From positions 620,001-684,000 of the forward strand of contig JAEBUN010000008.1 in NCBI GenBank assembly GCA_023014365.1: a stretch of DNA of 64,000 nucleotides. The letters are read 5' to 3'. A program made the position numbers and the translations under genes. Shown here piece after piece: positions 46,650 through 57,555 of this stretch. A model generated the notes under the pieces. The model was not told the origin of the DNA. It saw nothing but the letters and a program-made list of their open reading frames with translations, and ran no database searches. Source of the stretch: Lepiota brunneoincarnata (Eukaryota; Basidiomycota; Agaricomycetes; Agaricales; Agaricaceae). How positions within the stretch are numbered: the first letter of the stretch is position 1; each line of letters opens with the position of its first letter.

Positions 46650-49600
46650 ATGTCTACTGCAGTGTTGCAACCCCCCAAAGATGAAAGTCCAAAATACAAG
46701 AGGAAAAGGTTAGAAGCTGTGCTGTTGATGGGGTTTCAAGTTTACTTACACATTTGTAGGTCTCGCTCACGTTCTGAGGATGTAGGTGATGCCCCTCCAG
46801 CAAGTCGTCGGAGGTCTCGCTCACCACCTTCAAAACCTCGGGTTGAGTTGCCGAGAGTTAGTGATGCCGACCCTTTGCGTAAGGCAGAGCGAGAGCGACA
46901 ACTCGCTGCACGTGTTGCGGCTATGGAGCTTGAGAAAGTGGAAAAGAGCGACAAGGACAAAGAGAAGGAAAAGGAGCTCGATGCTCGGACAGAATTCGCC
47001 AAATTGGTGGGGTCGAGGTCCGGCGGTGTCTATATCCCTCCTGCCCGCCTGCGCGCTATGCAAGCTGCCACTGCACAAGATAAAAACAGCCCCGAATATC
47101 AGCGGATGACATGGGACGCGCTCCGAAAATCTATTACGGGTATTGTCAATCGAGTCAACATTGCCAACATCAAGCAGATCGTCCCCGAGCTGTTCTCGGA
47201 AAATCTGATTCGTGGACGTGGGCTTTTCGCCCGCAGTGTCATGAAGGCCCAGTCTGCTAGTTTACCCTTTACTCCCGTTTTCGCCGCCCTCGTCGCCGTC
47301 ATCAATACAAAACTCCCTCAAGTCGCAGAACTTGTCCTCACCCGCCTAATCAGTCAATTCAGACGTTCTTTCAAACGCAATGATAAGGTCAGTTTGACAG
47401 CGCGCTGCAAGCCTTCACCATTCATCATTCTCTGCAGATAGTTTGCAATTCAACCACCACCTTTATTGCCCACCTTGTGAACCAAGCCGTCGCCCATGAG
47501 ATCATCGCACTCCAAATCCTGGTTCTCCTGCTGGAACGACCAACTGACGACTCGATTGAAATTGCTGTTGGATTTATGCGCGAAGCTGGTGCCTTCCTTG
47601 CAGAAAATTCTCCAAAAGCTAACGCCACTGTATATGAACGTTTTCGCGCCGTTTTAAACGAGGGAAACATCAGCCAGCGTGTGCAGTATATGATTGAGGT
47701 CCTTATGCAAGTCCGTAAAGACAAATATAAGGACAATCCAATCATCCCTGAGGGTCTGGATCTAGTTGAAGAAGACGACCAGATTACACATCAAATTCAG
47801 CTGGAAGAAGAACTTCAAGTTCAAGAAGGTCTAAGTAAGTTGATTTTGTTCACTACGCATCATTTCGTTGACCGTGCCCATTAAGATATTTTCAAGTTTG
47901 ACCCAAACTACCTGGAGAACGAAGAGAAATACAAAGCTATTAAGCTCGAAATCTTGGGCGAGGATGAGGAAGAGACAGATTCCGAATCTGACGAAGACTC
48001 GAGCGAAGATGAAAACGAAGGTACGCAAACGAGACCACTGTTAAATCAAATAGTGTTTTCATACATACTCCTCCAGTCGTGGAAGAGAAGGAAGGCATTG
48101 AAGATAGAACAGAGACGAATCTCGTCAACTTGCGCCGTACTATTTATCTCACTATCATGAACGCCCTCAACTATGAAGAAGCGGTTCACAAACTCCTTAA
48201 AATACAATTGCAGGAAGGCCAGGAGGTATGTATAGTTCCACTGCGGAGGTTTTGCCTACTCACACGTTGTACAGATCGAGCTGGTTAATATGATCATCGA
48301 ATGTTGCTCCCAGGAGCGATCCTACTCGTCTTTCTATGGCTTGACTGGGGAGAGGTTCAGCAAACTCAACCGCGTATGGACCGAAGCTTTCGAGACTGCA
48401 TTCGTAAACTACTACGACACAATTCACCGTTACGAAACCAACCGCTTGCGAAACATTGCCCGCCTGCTTGGGCATATAATATCGACTGATGCAATTTCGT
48501 GGGTTGTGCTAGGATGCATCAAGATAAACGAGGATGATACTACTTCTAGTAGCCGTATCTTCGTGAAGATCTTAATGCAGGAGATGATGGAGACTATGGG
48601 TCTCAAGGCTCTTGCCGAACGCTTCAAGGATCCTGAAATCAAGCATGCATGCCAGGGGATGTTCCCTATGGATGTTCCCAAAAACACTCGATTTGCTATC
48701 AATTACTTTACGAGTATTGGTCTTGGTGTCCTTACAGAAGAAATGCGAGAATATCTCAAGGTGCGCTTTTTGTTCTAGATCTAGTTTATCCTATACTCAT
48801 CACCCTCTCCAGAATGCACCAAGACTTATTATGGAACAGCGTCGTGCCATGCTCGAAGCAGAATCTTCTAGTTCCGACTCGGATTCAGACTCGGACAACT
48901 CTGACTCGTCTGACTCAGACTCAAGTTCAGACATTAGTTCCTCTGGGTCGGAGGATTCCCGACCTCCCCGGAGGCGGTATAGCTCCCCACCGTCCCGCCG
49001 CGGGCGAAGCGACTCGCGATCACCCCCACCCCGACGCCACAGACATGATGATTCACGGTCCATGTCTCCCCCTCACCGTCGCGGAAGGGATCTTTCCAGG
49101 TCTATATCTCCGCCCCACCGTCATGGAAGGGATCTTTCCAGGTCCCCATCACCACCACCTCGCCGGCGGGAGAGGAATGATTCAATCCCCCGCTCGCCAC
49201 GCCGAGCACACGATGACCGGAGGTCCCCACTTGGCCATCGTGATTCCAGGTCACCCTCTCCTCCACCCCGAAGACGCTACGATTCCCCACCCCGCCGAGG
49301 GCGTGATGATTCGCGGTCACCTTCGCCTCCTCCGCGTGGCATGAGGGACCCCCACGCTATGGACACTAGAGCCGACGGACCTGGACATTCGCGTAGGGCT
49401 GTTTCCCCTCCCCCGCGACGGGGCAGGTATAACAGGTCGCGCTCCCCCAATCAGAGACGCGAAAGACGGCGTTCGCCTTCATACACCCGAGGTGGTGGTG
49501 CGAAATCGATATCCCGTTCCCGCTCCCGTTCGCGTACGCCCCCTCCTTCGAGGTTTAATCAACGTGAGAGAGCAAGGGATGAAAGGTCATTATCGCCGCC

Positions 49601-49793
49601 TGGGAGGAATAGGTCTCCACCCTCTCCCCGTGGTGATGGCCCGAAGCACGGCGTGGGTGATAGAGATAGATCACCACCGCCACAGCAGCAGCAAGGAAAA
49701 GGAAGAGGTCTGGAAAGGGATCGGGCTACACCTCCTCATGTTAGGGGTGACAGGAGGGGAGATTCGAGGAGGGGGTTTGATCGTCGGCGTTGA
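46650..49793 (+). CDS. cwc22: Pre-mRNA splicing factor Cwc22
   Basis: Spliceosome component, needed for the first catalytic step and, in animals, for exon-junction complex loading. Start [21 protein letters not shown] basic RS-like segment is followed by the MIF4G domain ([13 protein letters not shown], then [30 protein letters not shown]), an acidic linker ([20 protein letters not shown]), and the MA3 domain ([53 protein letters not shown]). The long C-terminal tail (about 48830-49790) is an RS domain with repeated [11 protein letters not shown] units. Some of these are repeated at DNA level, e.g. GGAAGGGATCTTTCCAGGTC at about 49083 and 49128. Frame is clean through all introns. Confidence 0.93.
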
Positions 49794-49962
49794 AACTTGA
49801 CTTGGAAGGTTAGGATGAACATGCCGCCATGATGTATGCGGCTTTTCAGTATGATATAGTACAAAAAGTTGCAAATATATTGCTACATTCTCTGGAAATA
49901 CTCGGTTGACATTGTGCTTGCTCGTAATTTAACAATAACTTTAACTCTACGCACACAGATCT

Positions 49963-51583
49963 TCAAGGTCGCTCCACTACTCCCCACTTAACCCCGTCGA
50001 TACTAATCACCCTCAAATTCCTGAATCTCCTGGAGATTTGACAAACCAAGTATGTTTTGGGAACCCTTTCAGGGTACCTCCCAAACCTTGACCGACTGTC
50101 CACCTTGAAGCGCCTAACGTTCGCAAGCGACTCAGCGAGACGTTCCATGAGCTCTGGAATACCCCCCTTATCTACTCTGGGTGATATCTCCAACTTGATT
50201 TCAGTGAAATGCGAGAACACGCTGTTGGGAGGTGTTGCTGTAGTTGTAGTAATACCATTGTTGTTGTTAGCCGACGGACCACCCGGAGGTGCAGGACTAC
50301 GCCATGCGGAGCTTGCGTCGACGCCGTAAGTGACAACAAACGCGAGTTTTTTGGACGTGAGTTTGTGTGCAATCGGGGCGAGAGTATCGCCGATGATGGA
50401 CATTTTCAGCTGTTGACCTAGACCGATCCCCCAGAGAACAGAGATGGCTTGGAGGTTGGGGAAGAGGGTGGTTTCCTTTTCGTGGCGATTTGAGAAGAGA
50501 GTGAGTAGTCCCTGTGGGCAAGATGATAATCTCTTCACATTCACGAACGCTTTCGCGATTTTGGCAGATAGATCGCCGTCTGTGATAGCAGCGATTGACC
50601 GCGCATTGTTTTGAATGCCGTCCATGTTAAGGTTTTCGATTGTGAGATTTGTTACATTGGGATGGCGGGCCATGAAATCGACTAGTGCACTGAACGGGGT
50701 GTATCCGCGGAACGTCAGATGCGTGAGGAAGGGAAGATGGAGTTGGGGTAGGAGAGAAAGTCCAATTGACATCTTGGTACTCGATCGTCCCGAATGCCAG
50801 CTGGGTGATTTCGTTGGTGTTGAGAGTTTGAATCGTCCAGTCGAGGAAGGGGGATGAAAGGAGAATGATAGAGTTGACTTCGAGAGCGCGTAGGGCCCCT
50901 TTGGTCGTGCCGGGATCTGATGGAATTTCAGTGACAGCAGGACGCTGAGGCACGGAAGCTTTCCGGTGTTTCGACAACCTGTCAGGGGAGAATAGACGGG
51001 AGACCGCAGGAGCAAGTGACCAAGGCAGCCTTTTGGATCTGCTGCTCCTGTTTTTGTCTGCCTTTTGTAAGACATTTCTCAGCGACGTCCCATTCCGAAT
51101 CGTGATCGTGTGCGAAACGCGAGCGGCGGTCGTAAAGAGTTCGTGTAATGCACCATACAACCCATTCCGAAAATTGGCCTGCTTCATCATCGCAGGTGTC
51201 CACGATTCGCTAGATGCGAAAAAGTTGATTCCGAATTCCTCTACATGATCCACACTTCTCAGAATTGTAACCAGATGCGCAATGTCCTCCAGGAACAAAT
51301 GGTGGGGCTGCAAGAGCCCACAAGAAAGCCGTGAGATGGAGGTTATAAATGGGGCCTTGTGGATGTATGGCAGCATCTCCATCGTCTTGATCGGGTTGGG
51401 AAAGTCAGCCTGGCCTTCAGGAGAGATGGATATCCTGCGCCGCGCAAAATATACAAGAAGGGCAAGACGGCTGAAGCTTTTGGAGACGAGTGTGAGCTGA
51501 TAGAGGTCATCATGGTCGAGGTAAGAGAAGATACTGAGGAGAAGCTCGTTGGGGAGACAACTGTTGTTGAGCATTGGGGCCAT
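49963..51583 (-). CDS. F-box protein
   Basis: Start MAPMLNNSCLPNELLLSIF. Residues 10-50 form an F-box (LPNELLLSIFSYLDHDDLY then LTLVSKSFSRLALL), the Skp1-binding module of SCF ubiquitin ligases. The remaining 480 or so residues look like irregular Leu-rich repeats with HLTFRGYTPFSALVDFMARH and VTNLTIENLNM, as in the large expanded F-box families of Agaricomycetes. No target can be inferred. The frame shifts by one base at about 50757-50759 (an A run on the plus strand), immediately before the HLTFRGYTP block. A genuine truncation there is possible, since this family tolerates decay, but the other half is coding-like to its own stop. It converges on cwc22. Confidence 0.75.
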
Positions 51584-52627
51584 AGCGTATGTCGGTGAGA
51601 GATGCTGCCTACCACCGGGGGGTACGAGGTGCCGGTTTCTGGATAGACGAGCTGCTTAAATATCGAGGGAACGGATTGAACAGGGACGACGCCCCCCTTC
51701 ACGACCAAAAACGGGTTAGAAAGAATGGTGAACACATCTTGGTACAGTTTGGGTTATGAAGCATTGAGCCCAGGCAGCCCGTCAGGCGACCAGTGACCGT
51801 CAGGTCCGGATACAAGTTATCTCCTTTCAGCGCCCCGGTAGAATTGTAATTCAATTCAGAGACACAAGAAATGTAATCAAGGCCCTTCTCACGCAGCTCA
51901 CTGCCGCCTCAAATGGACCTACTAGACTTAATTTCTCCTCAGCATACTTAGCGAACACCGCGCTTCCCGCTCGACTAGCGATTTCCCTTGTGTTCGTAGG
52001 AGCTGAAGCAGCTCAAAGAAGTTGCAGTCACGCTGCCCTTCATACCGATGGGACGAAGAAAACTGACGACAACTGGGGGATAATGATTAAACGTTTATCA
52101 TGCATCATTGATTGCTGGGAAAAAAAACGATGCACCATTAATTTTCCAGTTGGCACTGGTACTGGTTGTTCGGATCGATAGGAAGTATGATTAGGAGGTA
52201 TGTATCAAGTGGTGCTGGTGTGAGGGCTGTCAGAATCTCTCATGCTGGTAAACCGGTCTCCCTTCGGATTCATGTACCATATCAGACATCCTGCATCCTC
52301 TCGGAGCTAACATAAGGGGAGAAAACACACGGGTATATGGATTTCTCGTACACTAATCGGTGCCTAGATACAACATGATGGTCCAAAGGCTAAATATACA
52401 ATAAAGAATTCCGGAGGCATCAAGACTTCCAACTATATCTATTTCAAAGGTCCAAGAATTTCAAGAATCGGCATTTGTGGGAAGGGAAATCCCAGTCGTG
52501 AAAGAACTCGTAACATCCAACCTGAATTCGTTGGTAACAGACAAGGCTCACAAAGCGGCAAGGCCGCCTCCACAAAAAAGTGTCACTAGTGACACGAGGA
52601 CCGCACTCGTTATATCAGGTGCGAGAT
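51584..52627. other. Intergenic region, no gene recognised
   Basis: About 1 kb between the F-box gene start and the 3' end of the peptidase gene. AT-rich parts lie near 52080-52150 and 52370-52450. Nothing recognised. Confidence 0.45.
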
Positions 52628-54186
52628 TCAACGCACCCGAAGATGATTTGCTGCTAGGTACCGGAAGAAAGCGACTTGTGTCGTCTTTCTGCTGGGCGGC
52701 GGTTTGCTATTGGGGATCTGTCAGGTCCCTGGTTCCTCTCGGACGAATGGTCCGACTTCATACCTTGAAGGCAACAAGTCCGACAATCACTCCTAGTGCG
52801 AAGAATATTATAGCTTGGATGAGCCAGATGATACCCCAAACTATGATTTTGGGCATCGTCAGCACGTGGTGACTAGGTGAGGAATAATTATTGACCTTTA
52901 GATGGGCAACATCCACAGATCTCAGCGTAGGCAGAAGCATCGGATGTGTTGACCTTGCGCGCTATCGTATCATCTAGAGCCAGTACCGAAGGTTCACTAA
53001 GTATCATTTTTCACTCGTCTAGAGAGACTTACCGATGACGTCCCATAGCACATACATACAAGACATGACGCCAATGAATAAAACCTAGTCAATCAGCATC
53101 AGTAGCTCATCCACCAGCAGAAAAAAACCTAAATTCGCATACGAAATATCTCAATGCAACGCTTCCAGCAACGAACCAAAACAAAATGATCAGACCCGAC
53201 ATCCCGAGTATCAGTAACCACGTTCTAGCACAACCCACAAATCAGCTTGCACGTTCGACACAGTGAACGACGAGCAGGAAGACGGAGGTAACACGTACAG
53301 CCAATTCCTTCTTGCCCACCACAACGTGAACAAAAAGAACACCCCAAGCACAATCGACGCTATTTTACTCGCATTCGTATTGAACCCACACGCAATCAGA
53401 CACGCGCCGATGAGGGATGATCCCAGGTAGCCAGCCGGAAGAGTCAAACACTGGATGCCACCTGACATCCTTGTGGCTCCGCCTTCGTCCGCTGTGTCCC
53501 AGGTACCCAATGCAAGCAACCATAGGCGGGATAGGGTTTGGAAGATCAGGGTAACAATATTCGGTGGATCGGGAGTGGAATCATTAATCGAGCGTAAAGG
53601 GGTTAGGGGGTGTGTAAGTGATCGCGTGGTTGCGGAAAATAGGGACTCACGGTCGAGTTCAATGGAGTGAATGTGTGCGCATGTCAAGACACCAACCAGA
53701 GCGTGGCTCATCTGATTGCACGGAAATGAGCACAGGTCTTGGCTGTAGTCCAGAGAGAGTAGAGGCATACCTCATGGAAACCAACAGTGAGCAGCCTGTA
53801 CAGGATATCCATCAGTTAATACCCCCCAGCCCTCTGAGAAAACGGAAAACACTCACTTGAACGGATATACTACGTGCCCACCGCCTCGAATCAACCACTT
53901 TTCTCAAACCTTCCATAATGTTTTCTGAAACTCACTGATGGCCTTTAAATACGGCACATGCCTATTACACACCAGCCAACATCAGCATACATAGTTGAAA
54001 CGCGCGCCCAAGCGCAAGAACAAGAAGTAACACCCACCACAAGATCGCAATGGCTACAATATACACCCCGGCGACAATCAACGTATTCCTCTGCGTCTCA
54101 TTCGGCGTAATCCGTTCTTGAAAATCGCGTATGAACAGGTTCTCAGGAGCTCGGTGCCCAAGTTCAGAACCGATGAGGTGTGGCAT
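52628..54186 (-). CDS. Peptidase M50B-like integral membrane protein
   Basis: A multi-exon gene with several very small exons. Start MPHLIGSELGHRAPENLF. After a first helix (TLIVAGVYIVAIAILW), short exons give HVPYLKAI, IYPFK (a 13-nt exon, 53857-53869) and LLTVGFHE, and the next exon starts MSHALVGVLTCAHIHSIEL. The zinc-binding HEMSH (HExxH) is thus split by an intron at 53712-53770. Further on: GGATRMSGGIQCLTLPAGYL, with GSSLIGACLIACGFNT, and more helices (FTLWWARRNWL, WGIIWLIQAIIFFALGV). The pattern matches the M50B-like family (PF13398) found in fungi and plants. Function unknown; intramembrane proteolysis is inferred only from the motif. The end exon (stop at 52628-52630, alternative 52654) is uncertain. 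Confidence 0.75.
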
Positions 54187-54764
54187 TGTCGAAACCGTCT
54201 TATCCCAAATTAGCGCTGTGATCTAAGTTGAGCGCAACTTTTGAGCTCGAGTTCGGGGTCTCCGAGTCTAAGACGAAAAGACAAAGTGGTACGAGGGTAA
54301 ACCAAGTCAGATGCTCAAGTTATCCCCGTGGATGTGCAGTCAACTACAAATCCGGTTCCAGTTGTTGATGGCAGGGGTAAGGATTGAGGTGTGGGAGAAT
54401 AGAGAACAGAGCCAGAAGGCGAGACAGCCTGCTGACAGCGCCCACCGCTCATTCGGCCAAAGCTGTGTTCTAGTTGTCAATGGACGAGGCTGTTCATAGA
54501 ATCGCTGGACACAGTAATAACAGGAAACCTCGGCTGATGACCTGATCCTCGTCAATCATTAGGCAAAGGAGCGTGATGGCACAAGCGACAGGGAGATGGT
54601 ATTATGAAAGAAAAAAGGAACAACGAAACATGGACCTAAGGTAGGATACACTGGGGACCGTCCTCTAGGCAAGATGTGTAGCGACACAAACAAAGTATAA
54701 CCTTCCCAATCGGATGCCTATGGTGGATTCCGATTCGTTTGCCTGCAATTCGCCGCGAGGTACT
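54187..54764. other. Intergenic region, peptidase promoter / Rab11 3' flank
   Basis: About 580 bp between two minus-strand genes. No gene seen. Confidence 0.45.
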
Positions 54765-55920
54765 TCAGCAACACCCGGATTGCGCCTTGGTATTTTCCTG
54801 ACTTAAGCCAACACTAACGCTCTCCTTGGGAGGCTCGATGTTGCTTGTTGATGACTCCAGGGACTTGGCGGAGACGATCTTGTAGATATCTTTTTGCAAA
54901 CATTAACTGTGATGCAGGTTGACTCCAGGTGACATAGTACGTACCTGTCAAAATGGTCTGGAATGCACTCTCGACATTGGAGGCGTCCAGCGCCGATGTC
55001 TCGATGAACGATAATCCATTCTCAGCTGTTGCTTCCCGTCAGTGCAATTCTAAACGGCCAGTGAGTGCCACATACTCGAAAACGCCTTTGCCTCGTCGGT
55101 GGGAACTGCCCGTAAATGCTTCAAATCGCTCTTGTTCCCAACGAGCATGATCACAATATTCGCATCGGCATGGTCTCGCAGTTCCTTCAACCACCGTGTG
55201 ACATTGACGTACGTCGCATGCTTCGCAATGTCATAAACCAGCAGCGCTCCAACAGCACCACGATAGTAGCTACGAAAACATCAGTTGTCTGTCGCAATGA
55301 GCGAGTCGACGGCAGCAGGGCTACTCACGCGGAAGTGATGGCGCGATAACGTTCCTGACCAGCTGAGGCCATAATTAATGACACGTGAAGAGCACATAAC
55401 AAAAGGGTTAAGGTTTGCATGGATGGCGGGAAGCGTAAAGGTCACAGCCGATGCCACCCCTGGGCGGGGTGCGCAGTCGTGTACCCGCACATCCAGGTGG
55501 CAAACGCTCGAAGCAGAAATGAGTCTGAGAAGACATACCGGTATCCCAAATCTGCGCCTTCACTGTCTTGCTATCAACAACAATTGACCTTGTCGCGAAT
55601 TCTACGCCGATGGTCGACTTGGACTCCAGGTTGAATTCGTTACGAGTGAACCGCGAGAGCACTAATCAAACGGTATCAAGATCACATCAGCGCCTCAACA
55701 AGCTACTGATACACATACGATTACTGGCAGAGACCAAGGATGGTTAGCACAGCGATCACCGGTAGCCAAGAACCACATGAAAACGCACGATTTGCCAACG
55801 CCCGAGTCACCAATGAGGACAACCTACACAGCAAGCAACATCAGTAACAGCTCAGGTCCCGTAGACAGAGCCCATAAAACATGCCTTGAAGAGATAATCG
55901 TAGTTGCTGCCTTCAGCCAT
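54765..55920 (-). CDS. ypt3: Rab11-family GTPase (Ypt3/Ypt31)
   Basis: Small GTPase of late-Golgi and recycling-endosome traffic to the plasma membrane. Start [12 protein letters not shown], then [20 protein letters not shown] (P-loop), effector region [15 protein letters not shown] typical of Rab11, [29 protein letters not shown], and [14 protein letters not shown]. It ends CC for double geranylgeranylation. Eight or so exons are needed. Exon 1 (55885-55920) ends at a GC-AG intron (55824-55884). The P-loop exon ends inside codon S of GKS, and the next exon is only 5 nt (55719-55723), between introns of 65 and 57 nt. The join reproduces the invariant KSNLLSRF, so the microexon is well supported. 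Frame is clean throughout. Confidence 0.93.
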
Positions 55921-56164
55921 GGTGGTATACAAAGGTGGTCGTAAGAAAGTAAAGTAGAGTGGTGGTGCTGCGTGCGTGAGGGGTGCTGTGATCCGGCGGA
56001 GATTGAAAGCATAAATAAATTTCAGGTTATTGTCAAAGTCATTATGACCAGCATGTCACGAGTATCCAGCTCAGTTAGTTGACCTTCGCGAGATATGGCG
56101 GCCCGCGGATAAATACAGCCAGGGCACAAAGAACGCAAATGATAGCCCCTGTTTGTCTATTAAC
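55921..56164. promoter_or_regulatory. Bidirectional promoter, Rab11 / rhamnose mutarotase-like
   Basis: Only 244 bp separate the two divergent start codons, so both promoters are here. No clear TATA box on either strand. Confidence 0.4.
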
Positions 56165-56676
56165 ATGACCAACCCCCCTAAACGCATCTGCCAAATTATC
56201 AAGGTTCCCCTCCTTCCTTCCTACCCAATGAGCAAATCTGATTTCTGAAATTCGAAAGCTCAAGCCCTCTTGCATCGACGAGTACAAGCAAATTCATGCG
56301 GAAGTTTGGCCAGGGGTTCTGGCGGCATTAAAGAGGGCCCACATCATCGATTATTCAATCTACCACTACCCTCCGCTTCAGCTTCTCGTCGCTACATTTA
56401 AATATACCGGCGACGACTATGCTGCCGACATGCAAAAGGTTGCGGAGGATCCAGAAACACAGCGCTGGTGGGCAGTGACAGATGGCATGCAGCAAAGTTT
56501 TGTTGAGGGTGCGGTTGGAAGTGGGAAGGAGTTACCATGGTGGCAGGTCAGTTTGAAGCTTTTCGGAATTACACTTGTTCGTTTCGCTCTTCCGCCGCTG
56601 CGAGGCGGAGGCAACGCTACTAACCGAGTTTCTTGATCCCTAGGAATTAGAAGAGATTTTCAGGTTCGAGAGTTGA
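56165..56676 (+). CDS. L-rhamnose mutarotase-like protein (DUF718)
   Basis: Three exons (56165-56203, 56259-56546, 56644-56676) give 119 residues. The fold and key residues match the RhaM family (EC 5.1.3.32, alpha/beta anomer conversion of L-rhamnose): CIDEYKQIHAEVWPGVL with the catalytic-region histidine, AHIIDYSIYHYP, LLVATFKYTGDDY, and WWAVTDGMQQSF. A final LEEIFRFES is typical. Bacterial members sit in rhamnose operons. Fungal members are stand-alone, as here, and their substrate may be L-rhamnose or L-fucose released from plant polysaccharide. The first exon (MTNPPKRICQIIK) is supported by good splice sites. Confidence 0.8.
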
Positions 56677-57063
56677 TTCCGGCACCTAACCGATAACGCT
56701 TTGGAAAAAAGAACTTTGTTCTATTGAGAGAAATGAACAAAATAACTGTCATCGGAAGGGAACACACGGAAATGATTTAGCGGTCCTATCAGCTCCAGAT
56801 GGGGACCGCCGATATGGATGTGAATGAGGCTGCGCCGTTTGGTGAGAAATGCTATGATATTTATTGGTGGATGTAATCTTTTTTGGCACCACCAATCGCG
56901 TAGTACTGAACGAATTATCTATGGATATGTGGTCGTGGTGCATGATTGCAATCCGTACTCTCTAAATAAAGAAAGGTCCACTCTGCACCAAATGTCAGGG
57001 TGACAAATAATTCACACGCATTGGATACATACGCGACGCGTTATTTATCGACAAGCGACCGTC
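56677..57063. other. Short intergenic region
   Basis: About 390 bp between two plus-strand genes, no gene seen. The last 90 bp should hold the rpa3 promoter. Confidence 0.4.
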
Positions 57064-57555
57064 ATGGCTGAACGTCTGCCGCCACGCGTCAATTCTGCCC
57101 GTCTCTCCAACTTTTTCGGCAAAGCAGTGCGCTTGCCCTGCAAAGTCATCTCAGTGCGCTAAATATCCCCCAATTCCGAGGACATGCGATTTAACCATTT
57201 CCTATGGACAGTTTGGTGGGCCAAACGCAGCCGTTGAGGCAAGCGATGGGGGTCAAGTAACTGTAGTCCTGGATGCCGTGCGTGATAACCAAAGCTGTGT
57301 GTATATCTGAATTTTTATCTTTCTTGCATGGTCGCAGACCTCCCATTTGCAAGGCACCTTCGTGGAAGTGGTAGGAACTGTCGTAAATGCGACAACGGTC
57401 AAGATGATGACATGCATAAATATGGGGGATAAACTAGGTGCGTAGGTGCAATAAACCATTGTATTTTGAACTCTCACCAGAAGACAGACCTTAAACTAGT
57501 GAACGATACTATCGAGATGATTCATGAGCCCCGTTTTGAAAGGATCTTTGCTTGA
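57064..57555 (+). CDS. rpa3: Replication protein A 14 kDa subunit (Rpa3)
   Basis: Four short exons (57064-57153, 57212-57277, 57338-57437, 57488-57555) give 107 residues. The protein is a single OB-fold: MAERLPPRVNSARLSNFFGK, VRLPCKVIS, the strand pair ASDGGQVTVVLD, FVEVVGTVVNATTVKMMTCI then NMGDKLDLKLVNDTIEMIH, and a final helix ending RFERIFA. This follows the Rpa3/Rfa3 pattern, including the conserved PRVN start and the trimerisation helix. With Rpa1 and Rpa2 it forms the single-strand DNA-binding RPA complex used in replication, repair and recombination. All introns have canonical sites, and the frame is clean. It is easily missed because no exon exceeds 100 nt. Confidence 0.88.

Noticed and set aside
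48830..49790. Tandem repeat or satellite in the cwc22 3' part
   Set aside because: The repetition is explained by coding of an RS/SPPPRR-rich tail in one frame.
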